Source of the DNA: Methanomicrobiales archaeon HGW-Methanomicrobiales-2
GTDB lineage: Archaea > Halobacteriota > Methanomicrobia > Methanomicrobiales > Methanoculleaceae
Length of the DNA stretch: 64,000 nt
NCBI GenBank assembly: GCA_002839645.1
Contig: PGYL01000019.1
Coordinates: forward strand, 1-64,000
Reading direction: 5' to 3'
In this document: positions 19,488 through 29,506 of the stretch, in pieces
Layout of the letters: each line of letters begins with the position of its first letter
Numbering within the stretch: position 1 is the stretch's first letter
Notes under the pieces: generated by a model
The model's input: only the letters and a program-made list of their open reading frames with translations
What the model was told of the DNA's origin: nothing
The model's database searches: none
Position numbers and translations under genes: made by a program

Positions 19488-20093
19488 TCACCCCATCTTC
19501 AGGAGGGTGGATGCCAGGACGAAGAGGAGCAGGCCGTTGATCACGACGATTCCTGCAATGACCATGCCCGGGACGAGGCCCGGCAGCAGCATGCTGATAC
19601 CGAACGCGATCGCCACGACGTTTAAGACCGTCAGGGTAATCAGGAGCCGTTTGAGGATGGGCGGAAGGACGGCCGGTTCGGCGGCACCGTGCAGCATCGG
19701 GAGGAACCGCTTCGTGAGGAGTATCGCTCCCCCGGCGATGTTCAGGAGCGCAAGAAGCGGCCGGATCACGCCGGTCAGGATGCCCGGAACGATGCAGGAG
19801 AAGATTCCCATGGCGGCGAATGCGATCCCGATGACGATCAGCAGCCACGAGCGCCTGTACTGGCCCATCGGGGTCTCTCCCAGGGCCAGCATCTGGATGG
19901 CCATGATGACGAGCAGCAGGCCGAGCTGGCCGTCCGGGGAGAACGGGATCAATCCGAGGTTCACCGGGAAGAGGAGCAGCCCGAGGAGCACCAGGAGGGC
20001 GCCGACCGGGATGACCAGGGCAATCGAGAGGGGGAGGGAGGCCTCCCTGAAGAACCCGAACCCGTCTTTTGAGTGAAGGTTGTCTGGAGTCAT
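19488..20093 (-). CDS. Polytopic membrane protein (tandem paralog of next)
   Basis: MTPDNLHSKDGFGFFREASLPLSIALVIPVGALLVLLGLLLF...; ATGA overlap with upstream gene. Confidence 0.7.
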   Translation of the reverse strand: MTPDNLHSKDGFGFFREASLPLSIALVIPVGALLVLLGLLLFPVNLGLIPFSPDGQLGLLLVIMAIQMLALGETPMGQYRRSWLLIVIGIAFAAMGIFSCIVPGILTGVIRPLLALLNIAGGAILLTKRFLPMLHGAAEPAVLPPILKRLLITLTVLNVVAIAFGISMLLPGLVPGMVIAGIVVINGLLLFVLASTLLKMG

Positions 20094-20800
20094 GCCGGGG
20101 TTTCTCCGGGAGGATACGTCCGGGCAGCCTTCTGGATGCACCAGGAGAGGTAGAAGAAGCCGATGCCGTAGATGATGAGAAGAACCGCGGTCTGTGGGTC
20201 GGTCGTGATGCCGGGAAGGAGCGTGACAAGGCCGAGAACGATCGACATCGCGTACACGAGGATGCAGGCGACCGTCAGGTGCTGGAGTATTCCGGAGACC
20301 TTCAGCCACACCCGGGCCTTATCTTCGGAGAAGAACAACTGCGCGAGAAGTGCGGCCCCTCCGGCAAAGAGGAGTAATCCGACAAGGATGCGAACCGGCC
20401 CGGCCAGCAGTCCGGGAACGAAGCAGGCGACCATCCCGATAACCGCCGTGCACACTCCGATGATTATGACCGCCCACGAACGCCGGAGATCGCCGAACGG
20501 AGTCTTTCCCATCGTGATCACCTGAAACGAGACGATCACGAGAAAAAGCCCGTAGGTGCTGTCGGGGGCATACGGAAGTTCGCCCGTATGAATCCTGAAG
20601 AGAAGCAGGCCGAAGAGGAGCATGAATACCCCGAAGACGAGCAGGATGACGACCTCGAGGGAAAGGTCGGACTCTGGTCTTGTCGAACCGGTTTTCTGGT
20701 TCTGCGGATTATCAGGCGCCAAATTAGTCTCTCCTGGTGTGGATCCGATAACGGAGGCCCGAACAAGGGCTGTCGGATAAATAATCAGTTTAGCGCTCAA
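20090..20800 (-). CDS. Polytopic membrane protein (tandem paralog of previous)
   Basis: VVILLVFGVFMLLFGLLLFRIHTGELPYAPDSTYGLFLVIVSFQVITMGKTPFGDLRRSW parallels VNLGLIPFSPDGQLGLLLVIMAIQMLALGETPMGQYRRSW. Confidence 0.7.
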   Translation of the reverse strand: MSAKLIIYPTALVRASVIGSTPGETNLAPDNPQNQKTGSTRPESDLSLEVVILLVFGVFMLLFGLLLFRIHTGELPYAPDSTYGLFLVIVSFQVITMGKTPFGDLRRSWAVIIIGVCTAVIGMVACFVPGLLAGPVRILVGLLLFAGGAALLAQLFFSEDKARVWLKVSGILQHLTVACILVYAMSIVLGLVTLLPGITTDPQTAVLLIIYGIGFFYLSWCIQKAARTYPPGETPA

Positions 20801-21229
20801 GGTTTATTTATAAGTATAGGTATTTCCGATGGTCTCTCCACCGGTAGCCGGCCCCGCACCCGTGCTGACGGCGGGGTCGAAACCGTCTCGAAACGTCGCT
20901 ACAGGACGGAGACGGCCGGTCGTATCGCCGCCCTGCCGGCAAACGCTCCCCGCGCGCCGGGAGTGAGGGAGAGGTCGTGTTCGTGCTCCTGGCCCGGATT
21001 CGGCCCGGCTACGAAAAAACATCCTGCCCTGCGGCCCCTGTCCGGGCGCTTCAAACGTGCCAGGGTTGTTTTGCGGCGATCCCATCCCCTTAACCGTTCC
21101 TGTATGATAACCGGAATGATATCGTTCATTTCGTCAAAATGAATGCAATAAAAGGCCGATTTGCAGATCCGGTGTCCGCGAGGAGAAAACCATAAATTTA
21201 TGCTGTGAGGCAGTAAGGGACGGGTAGGA

Positions 21230-22030
21230 ATGCCTATGTTCCGAACGCAAGACGATTTTACGTACCTGATGCCGGTCCACTTCGGGGGCGGCAAATTCGA
21301 CCCGGAGACGCTGGTCACGCAGAGGGCGACCGGCCTCGTCATCAGTTACGAGACCGAGAGAGACCTTCTTGAAAACTACATCCCGGAGGGATTCGAACTC
21401 CTGGCCCCCGAGGTGCAGGTCGCATTCAACAGGTTCACCGAGATCAACTGGATGCACGGCGGCCAGTACAACCTGATCAACGTGGCGGCGCCGGTCCGGT
21501 TCCACGGAAAGAAGGACGAGATCGACGGTGCCTACACGCTGGTGGTCTGGGAGAACAAGACCGCGCCCATCCTCGGCGGCCGGGAGCAGACCGGCATCCC
21601 GAAGATCTATGCGGATATCGAAGACCTGCATATCGTCCGGCCCAACTACGCCACGACCGTCAGCTACGAGGGAAATACCTTCCTCAACATGAACTTCGAG
21701 GCCAGAGGATCGATCGCCGGGCGGGATCTCGATGCCCTGAAGTCGCAGTTCCTCTCCATGAACACTCTCGGGTGGCGGTACATCCCGAAGGTCGGCGCTC
21801 CGGGAGCGGAACTCTCCCAGTTCGTCCTCTACCCCCAGGGCATGGAGGTGGAGACGGCAGAGATCGGCAAAGGCAGCCTGAAATGGACCGAACTGACCCC
21901 GATGCAGAATCCGGTCCAGTACTACATCGTCAACAGCCTCGCGTCCCTGCCCATAAAACGGGTGACGCAGGCGGCACTGATCGAGGGGAGGGCCCTCCTT
22001 CGCGCGATGGGCGCAAGGGTGATTGAATAA
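21230..22030 (+). CDS. Acetoacetate decarboxylase family protein
   Basis: [80 protein letters not shown]. Confidence 0.8.
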   Translation: MPMFRTQDDFTYLMPVHFGGGKFDPETLVTQRATGLVISYETERDLLENYIPEGFELLAPEVQVAFNRFTEINWMHGGQYNLINVAAPVRFHGKKDEIDGAYTLVVWENKTAPILGGREQTGIPKIYADIEDLHIVRPNYATTVSYEGNTFLNMNFEARGSIAGRDLDALKSQFLSMNTLGWRYIPKVGAPGAELSQFVLYPQGMEVETAEIGKGSLKWTELTPMQNPVQYYIVNSLASLPIKRVTQAALIEGRALLRAMGARVIE

Positions 22031-22045
22031 GGGCAGGTGAGGATC

Positions 22046-22882
22046 ATGGTTGATTTGGATTATTATAAGGGCAAAGTCTGCATCGTCACCGGTGCAAACT
22101 CCGGGATCGGGTACGCGATCAGCGAAGAGCTCGCAAAGAGGGGAGCAACCGTCTACATGGCCGGCCGCAGCCGGGAGAAGGTTGCCGCGGCCGCGGGGCA
22201 GCTCTCCGCCTACGGGGATCGGGTACGCCCGCTTGTTGTGGACGTGACAAAGCAGGAGCAGGTGCAGAAGGGTATCGAGGACACGGCGGCGGAGGCCGGC
22301 AGGCTGGATCTGCTCTTCAACAACGCAGGCGTCGGGGGAACCATCCCGTTCGAGATGGCCACCCTCGAAGACTGGAAGGCGATCATCGACACCAACATCT
22401 GGAGCGTCATCTACGGAGTACATGCCGCCGTACCGATCATGCTCAAACAGGGGTTTGGGCAAGTCGTGAACACCAGCTCGATAGCGGGCATCGTCCCGCC
22501 TCCGTTCCAGGCGCTCTACTCCCTGACGAAGTACGGCGTCACCGGCCTCACCGAATGCCTGAAGTACGAGTACGCGGATAAAGGGCTCTATTTCTCGACG
22601 ATCTGCCCGGCGAACATCGCCACCCCGATCTTCAACAAGGGGATCGACGGACAGGCCCGCGGCGACCTGCGGATCCCCGACGACGCGTATCCCGCCGATA
22701 AGGCGGCGTCGCTCATCCTTGATAGGGTCGCAGAGCATAAGGGGATCATCGTCGTGCCCGAGGATCCCTACACCGATCTCTGGAAGGGGTATGTCCTCGG
22801 CGTCCCGGAAGTGGAGGAGCGGCTATCGCAGATGGCACGCGAGCGGCGGGAAGCGTTCGAGAAGGGCGGGACATACTTCTGA
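22046..22882 (+). CDS. Short-chain dehydrogenase/reductase
   Basis: VCIVTGANSGIGYAISEELAKRG...NNAGVGG...SSIAGIVPPPFQALYSLTKYG. Confidence 0.9.
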   Translation: MVDLDYYKGKVCIVTGANSGIGYAISEELAKRGATVYMAGRSREKVAAAAGQLSAYGDRVRPLVVDVTKQEQVQKGIEDTAAEAGRLDLLFNNAGVGGTIPFEMATLEDWKAIIDTNIWSVIYGVHAAVPIMLKQGFGQVVNTSSIAGIVPPPFQALYSLTKYGVTGLTECLKYEYADKGLYFSTICPANIATPIFNKGIDGQARGDLRIPDDAYPADKAASLILDRVAEHKGIIVVPEDPYTDLWKGYVLGVPEVEERLSQMARERREAFEKGGTYF

Positions 22883-22994
22883 TCGATCTCCTCTTTTTGC
22901 CCCGGATCCGGGTTCTGGAACAGGCAACAATCATATCGAGTTGCCGAGAATCCGGCCGGAAAGGTTGATGTTCCCCTGTGGTGTATTGTGGTGT

Positions 22995-23237
22995 ATGGGT
23001 GTGGAAGCAACGATCAAGGTGACTCCGGAAGTGAAGGGGAGGCTGGATAAACTGAAAAACTACCCCCGGGAGACGTACAACGACGTGATCGACCGTCTCA
23101 CCCGGGACGCCCTGGAGGAAGCTGCCGGGGAACTGACGGATGAAGACATCCGTGATATCGAGGAGGCAATTGCGGACATCAAGGCGGGGAGGGTCTACAC
23201 GACGGAAGAGTTGAAGCTGGAACTGGGGATCGATTGA
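22995..23237 (+). CDS. Antitoxin (ribbon-helix-helix/DUF7557-like) of RelE module
   Basis: MGVEATIKVTPEVKGRLDKLKNYPRETYNDVIDRLTRDALEEAAGELT; abuts RelE. Confidence 0.75.
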   Translation: MGVEATIKVTPEVKGRLDKLKNYPRETYNDVIDRLTRDALEEAAGELTDEDIRDIEEAIADIKAGRVYTTEELKLELGID

Positions 23238-23495
23238 ATGCCCTATACGGTGATCTGGACCGAAAAAGCCCTTAAAAACCTGAAACAACTCCCCCGCGAA
23301 ACTGCTGCGAGGATCGTTACGGCCGTCGAGAAGATCCGCGACAACCCTCTGGATCACCTGCACCCGTTGCGAGGGTCTCCCTACTTCAAACTGCGGGTGG
23401 GAAATTACCGCGTCATTCTGGACTTACGAAAGAAGACCATGATTGTGTACGTGATCAAGGTCGGGAAGCGGGAGAATATTTACGACAAAATCTAA
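23238..23495 (+). CDS. RelE family toxin
   Basis: YTVIWTEKALKNLKQLPRETAARIVTAVEKIRDNPLDHLHPLRGSPYFKLRVGNYRVILDL. Confidence 0.9.
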   Translation: MPYTVIWTEKALKNLKQLPRETAARIVTAVEKIRDNPLDHLHPLRGSPYFKLRVGNYRVILDLRKKTMIVYVIKVGKRENIYDKI

Positions 23496-23668
23496 GAACT
23501 TCCCCTGATTGTCGTTTACGGATGCACCGTCCCGGGAGATATCCCCGTTCCAGATCGGTGTGACCTGGATGAGGCGGTGAGCATACCTTCACCGCCCGGG
23601 TACCTTTAAGTACTTCCCCCCTATCCATTCCCTGGTAGGGTGAGACTATCAGTCAAGAAAAGGCCGGA

Positions 23669-24916
23669 ATGGCAACCCCGGAACGAGTGGGCCTTGAGGC
23701 GGTCGCCGCGGGGTTCACCATGCCCGTCGCGCTCGCGTCTCCCGGCGACGGCACCGGACGGCTCTTCGTTGCGGACCTCCCGGGCGCCGTCCGGGTCATC
23801 GACGGGGAAGGTCACCGGCCGTTCCTCGATATCACCGACCGGGTCGTCGACCTCCGCACCGGTTACGACGAGCGCGGACTGCTCGGCCTTGCGTTTCACC
23901 CAATGTTCGCGGAGAACGGCAGGTTCTTTGTCTACTACAGCGCCCCGCTCCGGGCCGGTGCGCCGGATGGGTGGGATCACACCAGCCGGGTATCGGAGTT
24001 TACGGTCTCCACCCCCAACCGGGCCGACCCCGGCTCCGAGCGGGTGGTCCTGGAGGTCGATCAGCCGCAGGCGAACCACAACGGCGGCTCGATCGCCTTC
24101 GGCCCCGACGGCTGCCTCTATATCCCGCTCGGCGACGGCGGCGGCGCCCGCGACGTCGGGAGAGGCCACCCCCCGGGAGGAAACGGGCAGGACGTCACCA
24201 CGCTGCTCGGGAGCATTCTGCGGGTCGACGTCGACGGCGCGGAGCCTTACGGGGTCCCGGGCGACAACCCGTTTGTCGGCAGAGGCGGGCGGGACGAGAT
24301 CTACGCCTATGGCCTCCGCAACCCCTGGCGGATGACGTTCGACGCCGGGGGCGAGCATCGCCTCTTTGCCGCCGATGCCGGGCAGAACCTCTGGGAGTCG
24401 GTGAAGATCATCGCTCCGGGTGGCAACCCCGGCTGGAACCTCCGGGAGGGCAACCACGCCTTCGATCCCACTAACCCCCATGAGTCGCCACAGGACGTGC
24501 CCCGGGTCGGCCGCCGCGGCGAGCCCCTCATCGACGCGATCATCGAGTACCCGAACGCCGGCCAGCCCGGCGGGATCGGGGAGGTCGCCATCGGCGGCTA
24601 CGTCTACCGCGGCAGCGCGATCCCCGGTCTGTTCGGGCGCTACGTCTTCGGCGAATGGAACCGGGCGGGCGCTGAGGGCGACGGCATCATCTTTGCCGCG
24701 ACGGAGACCCCCGGGAGGATGTGGGAGTTTACCGAGGTCGAGGTGGCCGGGAGCCGGACCATCGGGGCGTACGTCCTCGCGTTCGGGGAGGACGCGGAGC
24801 ACGAACTCTACGTCCTGACCTCGAAGAGCCGGGGGCCGGCCGGGAAGACGGGGCGGGTCCACCGGATCGTGCCGCCGCCAGAGCCGGGCGAAACAGTACC
24901 AGCCCCGGCACCCTGA
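23669..24916 (+). CDS. PQQ-dependent sugar dehydrogenase-like (Gdh/sorbosone dehydrogenase) beta-propeller
   Basis: VALASPGDGTGRLFVADLPGAVRV...DERGLLGLAFHPMFAENGRFFVYYSAP...NHNGGSIAFGPDGCLYIPLGDGG. Confidence 0.9.
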   Translation: MATPERVGLEAVAAGFTMPVALASPGDGTGRLFVADLPGAVRVIDGEGHRPFLDITDRVVDLRTGYDERGLLGLAFHPMFAENGRFFVYYSAPLRAGAPDGWDHTSRVSEFTVSTPNRADPGSERVVLEVDQPQANHNGGSIAFGPDGCLYIPLGDGGGARDVGRGHPPGGNGQDVTTLLGSILRVDVDGAEPYGVPGDNPFVGRGGRDEIYAYGLRNPWRMTFDAGGEHRLFAADAGQNLWESVKIIAPGGNPGWNLREGNHAFDPTNPHESPQDVPRVGRRGEPLIDAIIEYPNAGQPGGIGEVAIGGYVYRGSAIPGLFGRYVFGEWNRAGAEGDGIIFAATETPGRMWEFTEVEVAGSRTIGAYVLAFGEDAEHELYVLTSKSRGPAGKTGRVHRIVPPPEPGETVPAPAP

Positions 24917-25156
24917 ACCGATTTGTGCCGGAATTCCCGGTTTCTCCCGACATCTTCAATTCCTCCTGTTGCTGCAACCACCCCACATCCCGACGCCGAT
25001 AGGGTTTGGGACCGTGTCCGGTTCTGCGGGGAGCGCCGGGCCATCCTATCCTTAACGAGATAAAAATATATCCGGATCTGGCGGCCCCCGCCGGCGCGAA
25101 GTTCCCCATCTAGACGCCCGAAGACCTCCTTGCCGCATTCCCGACCGCCTCGACGT

Positions 25157-25342
25157 TTACTTCAGGCTCTCGCAGGCGATGACCTGCCGGTTCGCGGCGA
25201 GCGTCGGCAGCATCCTCCCAAACGAGCCCTCGATCGTCGTGAGCGCCCCATGAAGGAGCACCAGCGGCCGGCCGGCGCCGTGGATCTCGTAATACATCGA
25301 AAGCCCGTTCACGGGTGCAATCTCGTTTGTTACCATGATCAT
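25157..25342 (-). pseudogene. Truncated alpha/beta hydrolase (N-terminal 61 aa)
   Basis: VTNEIAPVNGLSMYYEIHGAGRPLVLLHGALTTIEGSFGRMLPTLAANRQVIA then early stop. Confidence 0.7.
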
Positions 25343-26319
25343 TTTTCCTTCTGGCTTGTAGAGGGGCCGGGAATGCCGTTGTCGTGCAGGAACCCTGTGA
25401 TCCCCTGCCTGACTTCTTCGTACTGCCCAAGAAGCATATGACCTCCCCCCGATACGGCAAGGAGGCGGGCGCCCGGGATCTTCTTCGTCAGGGCACGCGC
25501 ATTCTCGTGGAGCGCCAGCGGATCGTCCACGGCGCTGACCACCAGCATGGGGGCCCTGATGCTGCCGAACGGGTAGTCGCTCTCCGGGGCGTTGAGCAGT
25601 CCGGGGGTTGAGACGTAGATGTCAAAAGAACTTCCGTCGACCCGGGCACTGACCGGCAGGAGACTCATGAGCAATTCCCTGACCTCGGCCTTATCTTTTG
25701 GGGTGAGCCTCTTTCCCCGGGGCACACCGGCCCATGCTCCTCCCACGATCGGCTGGAAACAGGCGATCGTCGCCCAGTAGATGAAGTCGTTCTTGAAGAA
25801 GACGCTGAATATAGGTTTCGGCATGACCGGCCCCTTCCCCGGGGCAACGGGCTCGACAAGGACGAGAGCCGAGAGACGCTCCGGGTGGCGCAGGGCGAAC
25901 CGGAGCGCCGATGCGGAGCCTGCCGAGTAGCCGACGACGGCAGCCTGCTCGATCGCGAGGGCGTCCAGCAGAGAGGCAAAAGCATCTGCCTGCATGGCGA
26001 CGCTCGCCTCCGGCGGCATGGGCGAGCCGGGGTAGCCGAACCTTGAAGGCGCGATGACCTGGAACCGCGGGTCGATGGTCCGGCCGGCGAGCAGCAAGCC
26101 CTGGTCGAACCCCCCCGCGTTGCCGTGGACGACCAGCACCGGGTAGCCGGTTCCCACCCGGGCGTATTCGATGCTTCCATAGTCCGTCCGGACCACCCGG
26201 CTCCCCGACCTCTCGATACGCTCCCGGGCGGCACGCATATCTCTCCGGTAGCGCACCGTGACCGCCGCCCCCACGACGGCGATGCCGAGCAGGATGAGGA
26301 CGATCAGGACGTCAGCCAT
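25339..26319 (-). CDS. Alpha/beta hydrolase
   Basis: YPVLVVHGNAGGFDQGLLLAGRTIDPRFQVIAPSRFGYPGSP...AAVVGYSAGSASALRFALRHPERLSALVLVEP. Confidence 0.9.
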   Translation of the reverse strand: MADVLIVLILLGIAVVGAAVTVRYRRDMRAARERIERSGSRVVRTDYGSIEYARVGTGYPVLVVHGNAGGFDQGLLLAGRTIDPRFQVIAPSRFGYPGSPMPPEASVAMQADAFASLLDALAIEQAAVVGYSAGSASALRFALRHPERLSALVLVEPVAPGKGPVMPKPIFSVFFKNDFIYWATIACFQPIVGGAWAGVPRGKRLTPKDKAEVRELLMSLLPVSARVDGSSFDIYVSTPGLLNAPESDYPFGSIRAPMLVVSAVDDPLALHENARALTKKIPGARLLAVSGGGHMLLGQYEEVRQGITGFLHDNGIPGPSTSQKEK

Positions 26320-26373
26320 AGGAGTCTCCTGCCGATCACGGGCTCCGCGGCATGCCGGGTTTTCGGCGCCGGT

Positions 26374-26910
26374 TTATCCCCTCGAGAGCTCCTTGAGGAG
26401 GTCGGCGAACCGGTCCATGGTCTCGTTCATCCCTTCTTCCATGCCCGACTGAAGCGTCCCGTCGCGGTCTTCCACCGTCTGGTAAACCACCCTGTCCGTC
26501 ACCTTCGTCCTGCCGTTCAGGTCTTCCAGGGTGACCGTCTCGAGCGCCACGTGGCCCGGCATCGGCTCGAACTCGAAGGTGTAGATGAGCCGCTCGGGCG
26601 GCGTAACGTCGTGATACACCCCGTGAAACCCGTACTCGTTGCCCCCGGCCCCGTGCTGGACGTAGCGCCAGGTGCCCCCCGGCCGCACGTCCATCTCCTC
26701 GACGGTGGTCGTGTAACTCCGTGGCCCCCACCACCGGGGCACCAGTTCCGGGTCCGTGTACGCCCGGAATACGAGGTCGCGCGGCACATCGAAGATCCGC
26801 GTGATGACGAGTTCCTGCTTTCCCGGCTCGGCGGTAAGGGGCGTCTTCGCTGCTCCTCCCAGGACTTCTGCGAGTTTGTCGAGGGACTCGTTCCACCCGG
26901 CCTCAGCCAT
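26374..26910 (-). CDS. SRPBCC/AHSA1 domain protein fused to tail of upstream SRPBCC remnant
   Basis: MAEAGWNESLDKLAEVLGG(tail)AAKTPLTAEPGKQELVITRIFDVPRDLVFRAYTDPELVPRWWGP. Confidence 0.75.
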   Translation of the reverse strand: MAEAGWNESLDKLAEVLGGAAKTPLTAEPGKQELVITRIFDVPRDLVFRAYTDPELVPRWWGPRSYTTTVEEMDVRPGGTWRYVQHGAGGNEYGFHGVYHDVTPPERLIYTFEFEPMPGHVALETVTLEDLNGRTKVTDRVVYQTVEDRDGTLQSGMEEGMNETMDRFADLLKELSRG

Positions 26911-26918
26911 ATCGAGCG

Positions 26919-27185
26919 TACGACAAGCCGCTCCGCGGGGGCGATCTCGCGGTACTCGCCCGTGCTCCAGAAGTCCTGGCCATCGGGCGAGCGCATGGCA
27001 TACAGGTACCTCCCTCCCTCGCGGAGGTCGACCCTGATGACCGGCGCGGTGAAGCCTTTCGGCCCCCACCACTGCGCTATCAGCTCCGGGTCGGTCCAGG
27101 CCTTCCATACGCGGTCGCGCGACGCCGCGAAGATGCGCTGGATGAATAATCTCCCTCTCTCCTCCGTCAGAACCGTTTTTTCCAT
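26919..27185 (-). pseudogene. 5' part of SRPBCC/AHSA1 gene with internal deletion/frameshift
   Basis: MEKTVLTEERGRLFIQRIFAASRDRVWKAWTDPELIAQWWGPKGF...EYREIAPAERLVV then frame change into GWNESLDKLAEVL tail. Confidence 0.65.
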
Positions 27186-27333
27186 CGTAGCTCACCCTCC
27201 GTTTTTGCGGACTACGTAGATCCTGTATGAAAACCTTTCCCGCCGCGGGTACACCGGGGGAAACGATGGAGAAGGTAGTCTACGGGGGTAGCGCCAATGC
27301 TACCGGGCGGCAGTACCCTGCTCTGTTCCAGGA

Positions 27334-27837
27334 CTATCGCGCCGGGGCCGCCTGTTCCTGCGAGATCTGGCGCTGCAGAACCTCCGCGAGAAGGTCCATG
27401 GTCGACACCATCTCTTCCTTCATGTCCGGCTGGAGCATCGCATCGCGGTCCTCGACCGACTGGAAGACCAGGTGGTCCGTCATCTTCGTCCTGCCGTCGC
27501 CAAGGTCTTCCAGCGTCTCCGTCTCGAGCACGACATGGCCCGGCATGCCCTCGTACTCGGCGGTGTCGACGACCCGCTCGGGCGGGGTAACGTCGTGGAA
27601 CACGCCGTGCATCGCGAACGTGTTGCCCCCGGCATCGCGCTGGACGACGCGCCAGGTGCCGCCCGGTCTTGCGTCCATCTTCTCGACCGTGGTCGTGGTG
27701 CCCCTCGGTCCCCACCACTGCGATACCAGCTCCGGGTCCGTGCACGCCTTGAACACGAGGTCGCGCGGCGCATCGAAGACCCGCGAGATGATGATCTCCT
27801 GTTTTCCCGGTTCAGCGGTAATACTTGTTTCTGCCAT
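27334..27837 (-). CDS. SRPBCC/AHSA1 domain protein
   Basis: MAETSITAEPGKQEIIISRVFDAPRDLVFKACTDPELVSQWWGPRGTTTTVEKMDARPGGTWR. Confidence 0.85.
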   Translation of the reverse strand: MAETSITAEPGKQEIIISRVFDAPRDLVFKACTDPELVSQWWGPRGTTTTVEKMDARPGGTWRVVQRDAGGNTFAMHGVFHDVTPPERVVDTAEYEGMPGHVVLETETLEDLGDGRTKMTDHLVFQSVEDRDAMLQPDMKEEMVSTMDLLAEVLQRQISQEQAAPAR

Positions 27838-28004
27838 TCTATCTCCCTCCGGTTTTCCCGGGCTTCATCGCTTCTGTATGAAAAACTTTCCCGCCACCCA
27901 TGCACCGATGGAATCGGGTGCGGGCAGAGGCTCGCCCGACGGAGTCCCGGCCCTGCAGGGCGCTGCAACGCCGTTGAGGGAATGTCAGCCTTCACCTTTT
28001 CTCT

Positions 28005-28964
28005 TCACCAGAGCCAGGCGAGCAGGAAGATGGCTATCAGAAGAAGGCCGTCCTGGAGAATGACGGAGAGGAGCATGATCCTGGTGCCCTGCTTCGGTCC
28101 GAAGATTGCCGCGTAAAAGGACCCGAGCCATCGCAGGTAGGTGGTGAGGCTGGTCAGCAGGTTCGCCACAAGCAGCGTGATGACGATATCCCTGCCGGAG
28201 ATATCGCCGGCAGCGAGCAGTCCGGATGCAAGGCTTGCCGCGGCGACGTACGATCCGAACTTTGCAGCAATGATCGCGAGGCCCTCGGGCGGTATGGGGA
28301 AGAGCCTGCTCGCCCCCTCCAGGTACGCGGCAACGGCATCGAAGACGCCCGCCTCGATGAGGAACGCCACAATGACGAGCGTCGGGATCATGATCCCGAG
28401 GATCCGGCGGAGGGTCCTCGCGGTCGGTCTGAGAGATGCCCGCAACGCCTCGCGGACGGACGGGGTCGGCCCGGACGACTTCTCCGGCGGCCCGGACGCA
28501 GGGGGCGGGGGGAGCAGCACCTTCCCGGCCATCATGACGATGCCGGTCTTGAGAAATCCGATCCCCATCAGTATGGCGAAATAGATCATCCCAAAGACCC
28601 CGAGCAGCGGCAGATAGACCGGGATAAGGTAGCGCCAGTGCATGACGACGGACGGGAAGGAGTTGATGAGCGCTGCGACGATCAGCTCCCGCTCCCCGAT
28701 CATCCCCTTATGGTGGTAATCGACAAGCATCGCGTCCGCCGCCTGCGGCGAGATGAATGCCAGGAGGAAACTCGCTCCGCACTCGCGGGGCAGGTGAGAG
28801 AATGTCGTGACCGGATAGGCAACGCTCGCGATCCTGTCGGTGATCCGGAGAGCGATCAGGATCTCGGCGATCAGTACGCCGACGACGACGATCGGAACCG
28901 TCCGGAGCAGGAGTTCGGACGCGAGGCTCAGTGTCGCTGAAACGATCTCTGCTGTGCTATCCAT
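28005..28964 (-). CDS. Nucleoside recognition (Gate)/spore maturation-like membrane protein
   Basis: LPRECGASFLLAFISPQAADAMLVDYHHKGMIGERELIVAALINSFPSVVMHWRYLIPVYLPLLG. Confidence 0.65.
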   Translation of the reverse strand: MDSTAEIVSATLSLASELLLRTVPIVVVGVLIAEILIALRITDRIASVAYPVTTFSHLPRECGASFLLAFISPQAADAMLVDYHHKGMIGERELIVAALINSFPSVVMHWRYLIPVYLPLLGVFGMIYFAILMGIGFLKTGIVMMAGKVLLPPPPASGPPEKSSGPTPSVREALRASLRPTARTLRRILGIMIPTLVIVAFLIEAGVFDAVAAYLEGASRLFPIPPEGLAIIAAKFGSYVAAASLASGLLAAGDISGRDIVITLLVANLLTSLTTYLRWLGSFYAAIFGPKQGTRIMLLSVILQDGLLLIAIFLLAWLW

Positions 28965-29259
28965 GATTCACCGTATTCTTCCGCCGGAGGTGCGGGGTGC
29001 GGCGACCCGGTGAGCCGCTGCACGGGGATTCACCCCGGATTAACATCCGGTACGCTGTTTGTGCATATCACCGTTCTGGATGCCCCGGGGCGTGATTATC
29101 CGCCACTCTGGGAGCCTGTATTCCTATCAGGACCTTCCGCCGGGAGCAATCCGGCAGCGATACCGTCTCCCCCCGTTTGAGTGGCAGCGAAATCGTATGG
29201 TTTAAATACAATTAACCCGGAAACTGCCTGGGTACTCGATGATTCGTACCGACTCAGAG

Positions 29260-29362
29260 CCCTACCATTGCACCCACGTGCAGACCGCATTCGCATTTTT
29301 CTTTAGGTAGGGAACCGGCCCTTTCGCTGAGTTCCCGTGTATTGTAACGGTTTTCCCGTTAC
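29260..29362 (+). promoter_or_regulatory. Structured 5' leader of symporter operon
   Basis: CCCTACC(29260-66)/GGTAGGG(29306-12); TGCAC-ccac-GTGCA; GGGAAC(29310-15)/GTTCCC(29331-36); GTAACGG-ttttc-CCGTTAC(29344-62). Confidence 0.5.
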
Positions 29363-29377
29363 CGGAGGTTGTTTGTT

Positions 29378-29506
29378 ATGTTTGGCATTAGTGATCCCTC
29401 GATCTGGATTGGATATCTGCTTGCGCTCGGATTTACGCTCGCGTGTTTAGTGTACGGCCTCGTGAACTGGAATAATGGCGTGGAGGATGAACGAAATGGC
29501 AGTTGA
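29378..29506 (+). CDS. Symporter small accessory protein (42 aa, absent from ORF track)
   Basis: MFGISDPSIWIGYLLALGFTLACLVYGLVNWNNGVEDERNGS*; overlaps symporter start by 11 bp. Confidence 0.8.
   Translation: MFGISDPSIWIGYLLALGFTLACLVYGLVNWNNGVEDERNGS

Noticed and set aside
21134-22738. 534-aa minus-strand ORF
   Set aside because: Antisense to acetoacetate decarboxylase and SDR genes
23621-24862. 413-aa minus-strand ORF
   Set aside because: Antisense of the PQQ-type sugar dehydrogenase; no recognisable motif
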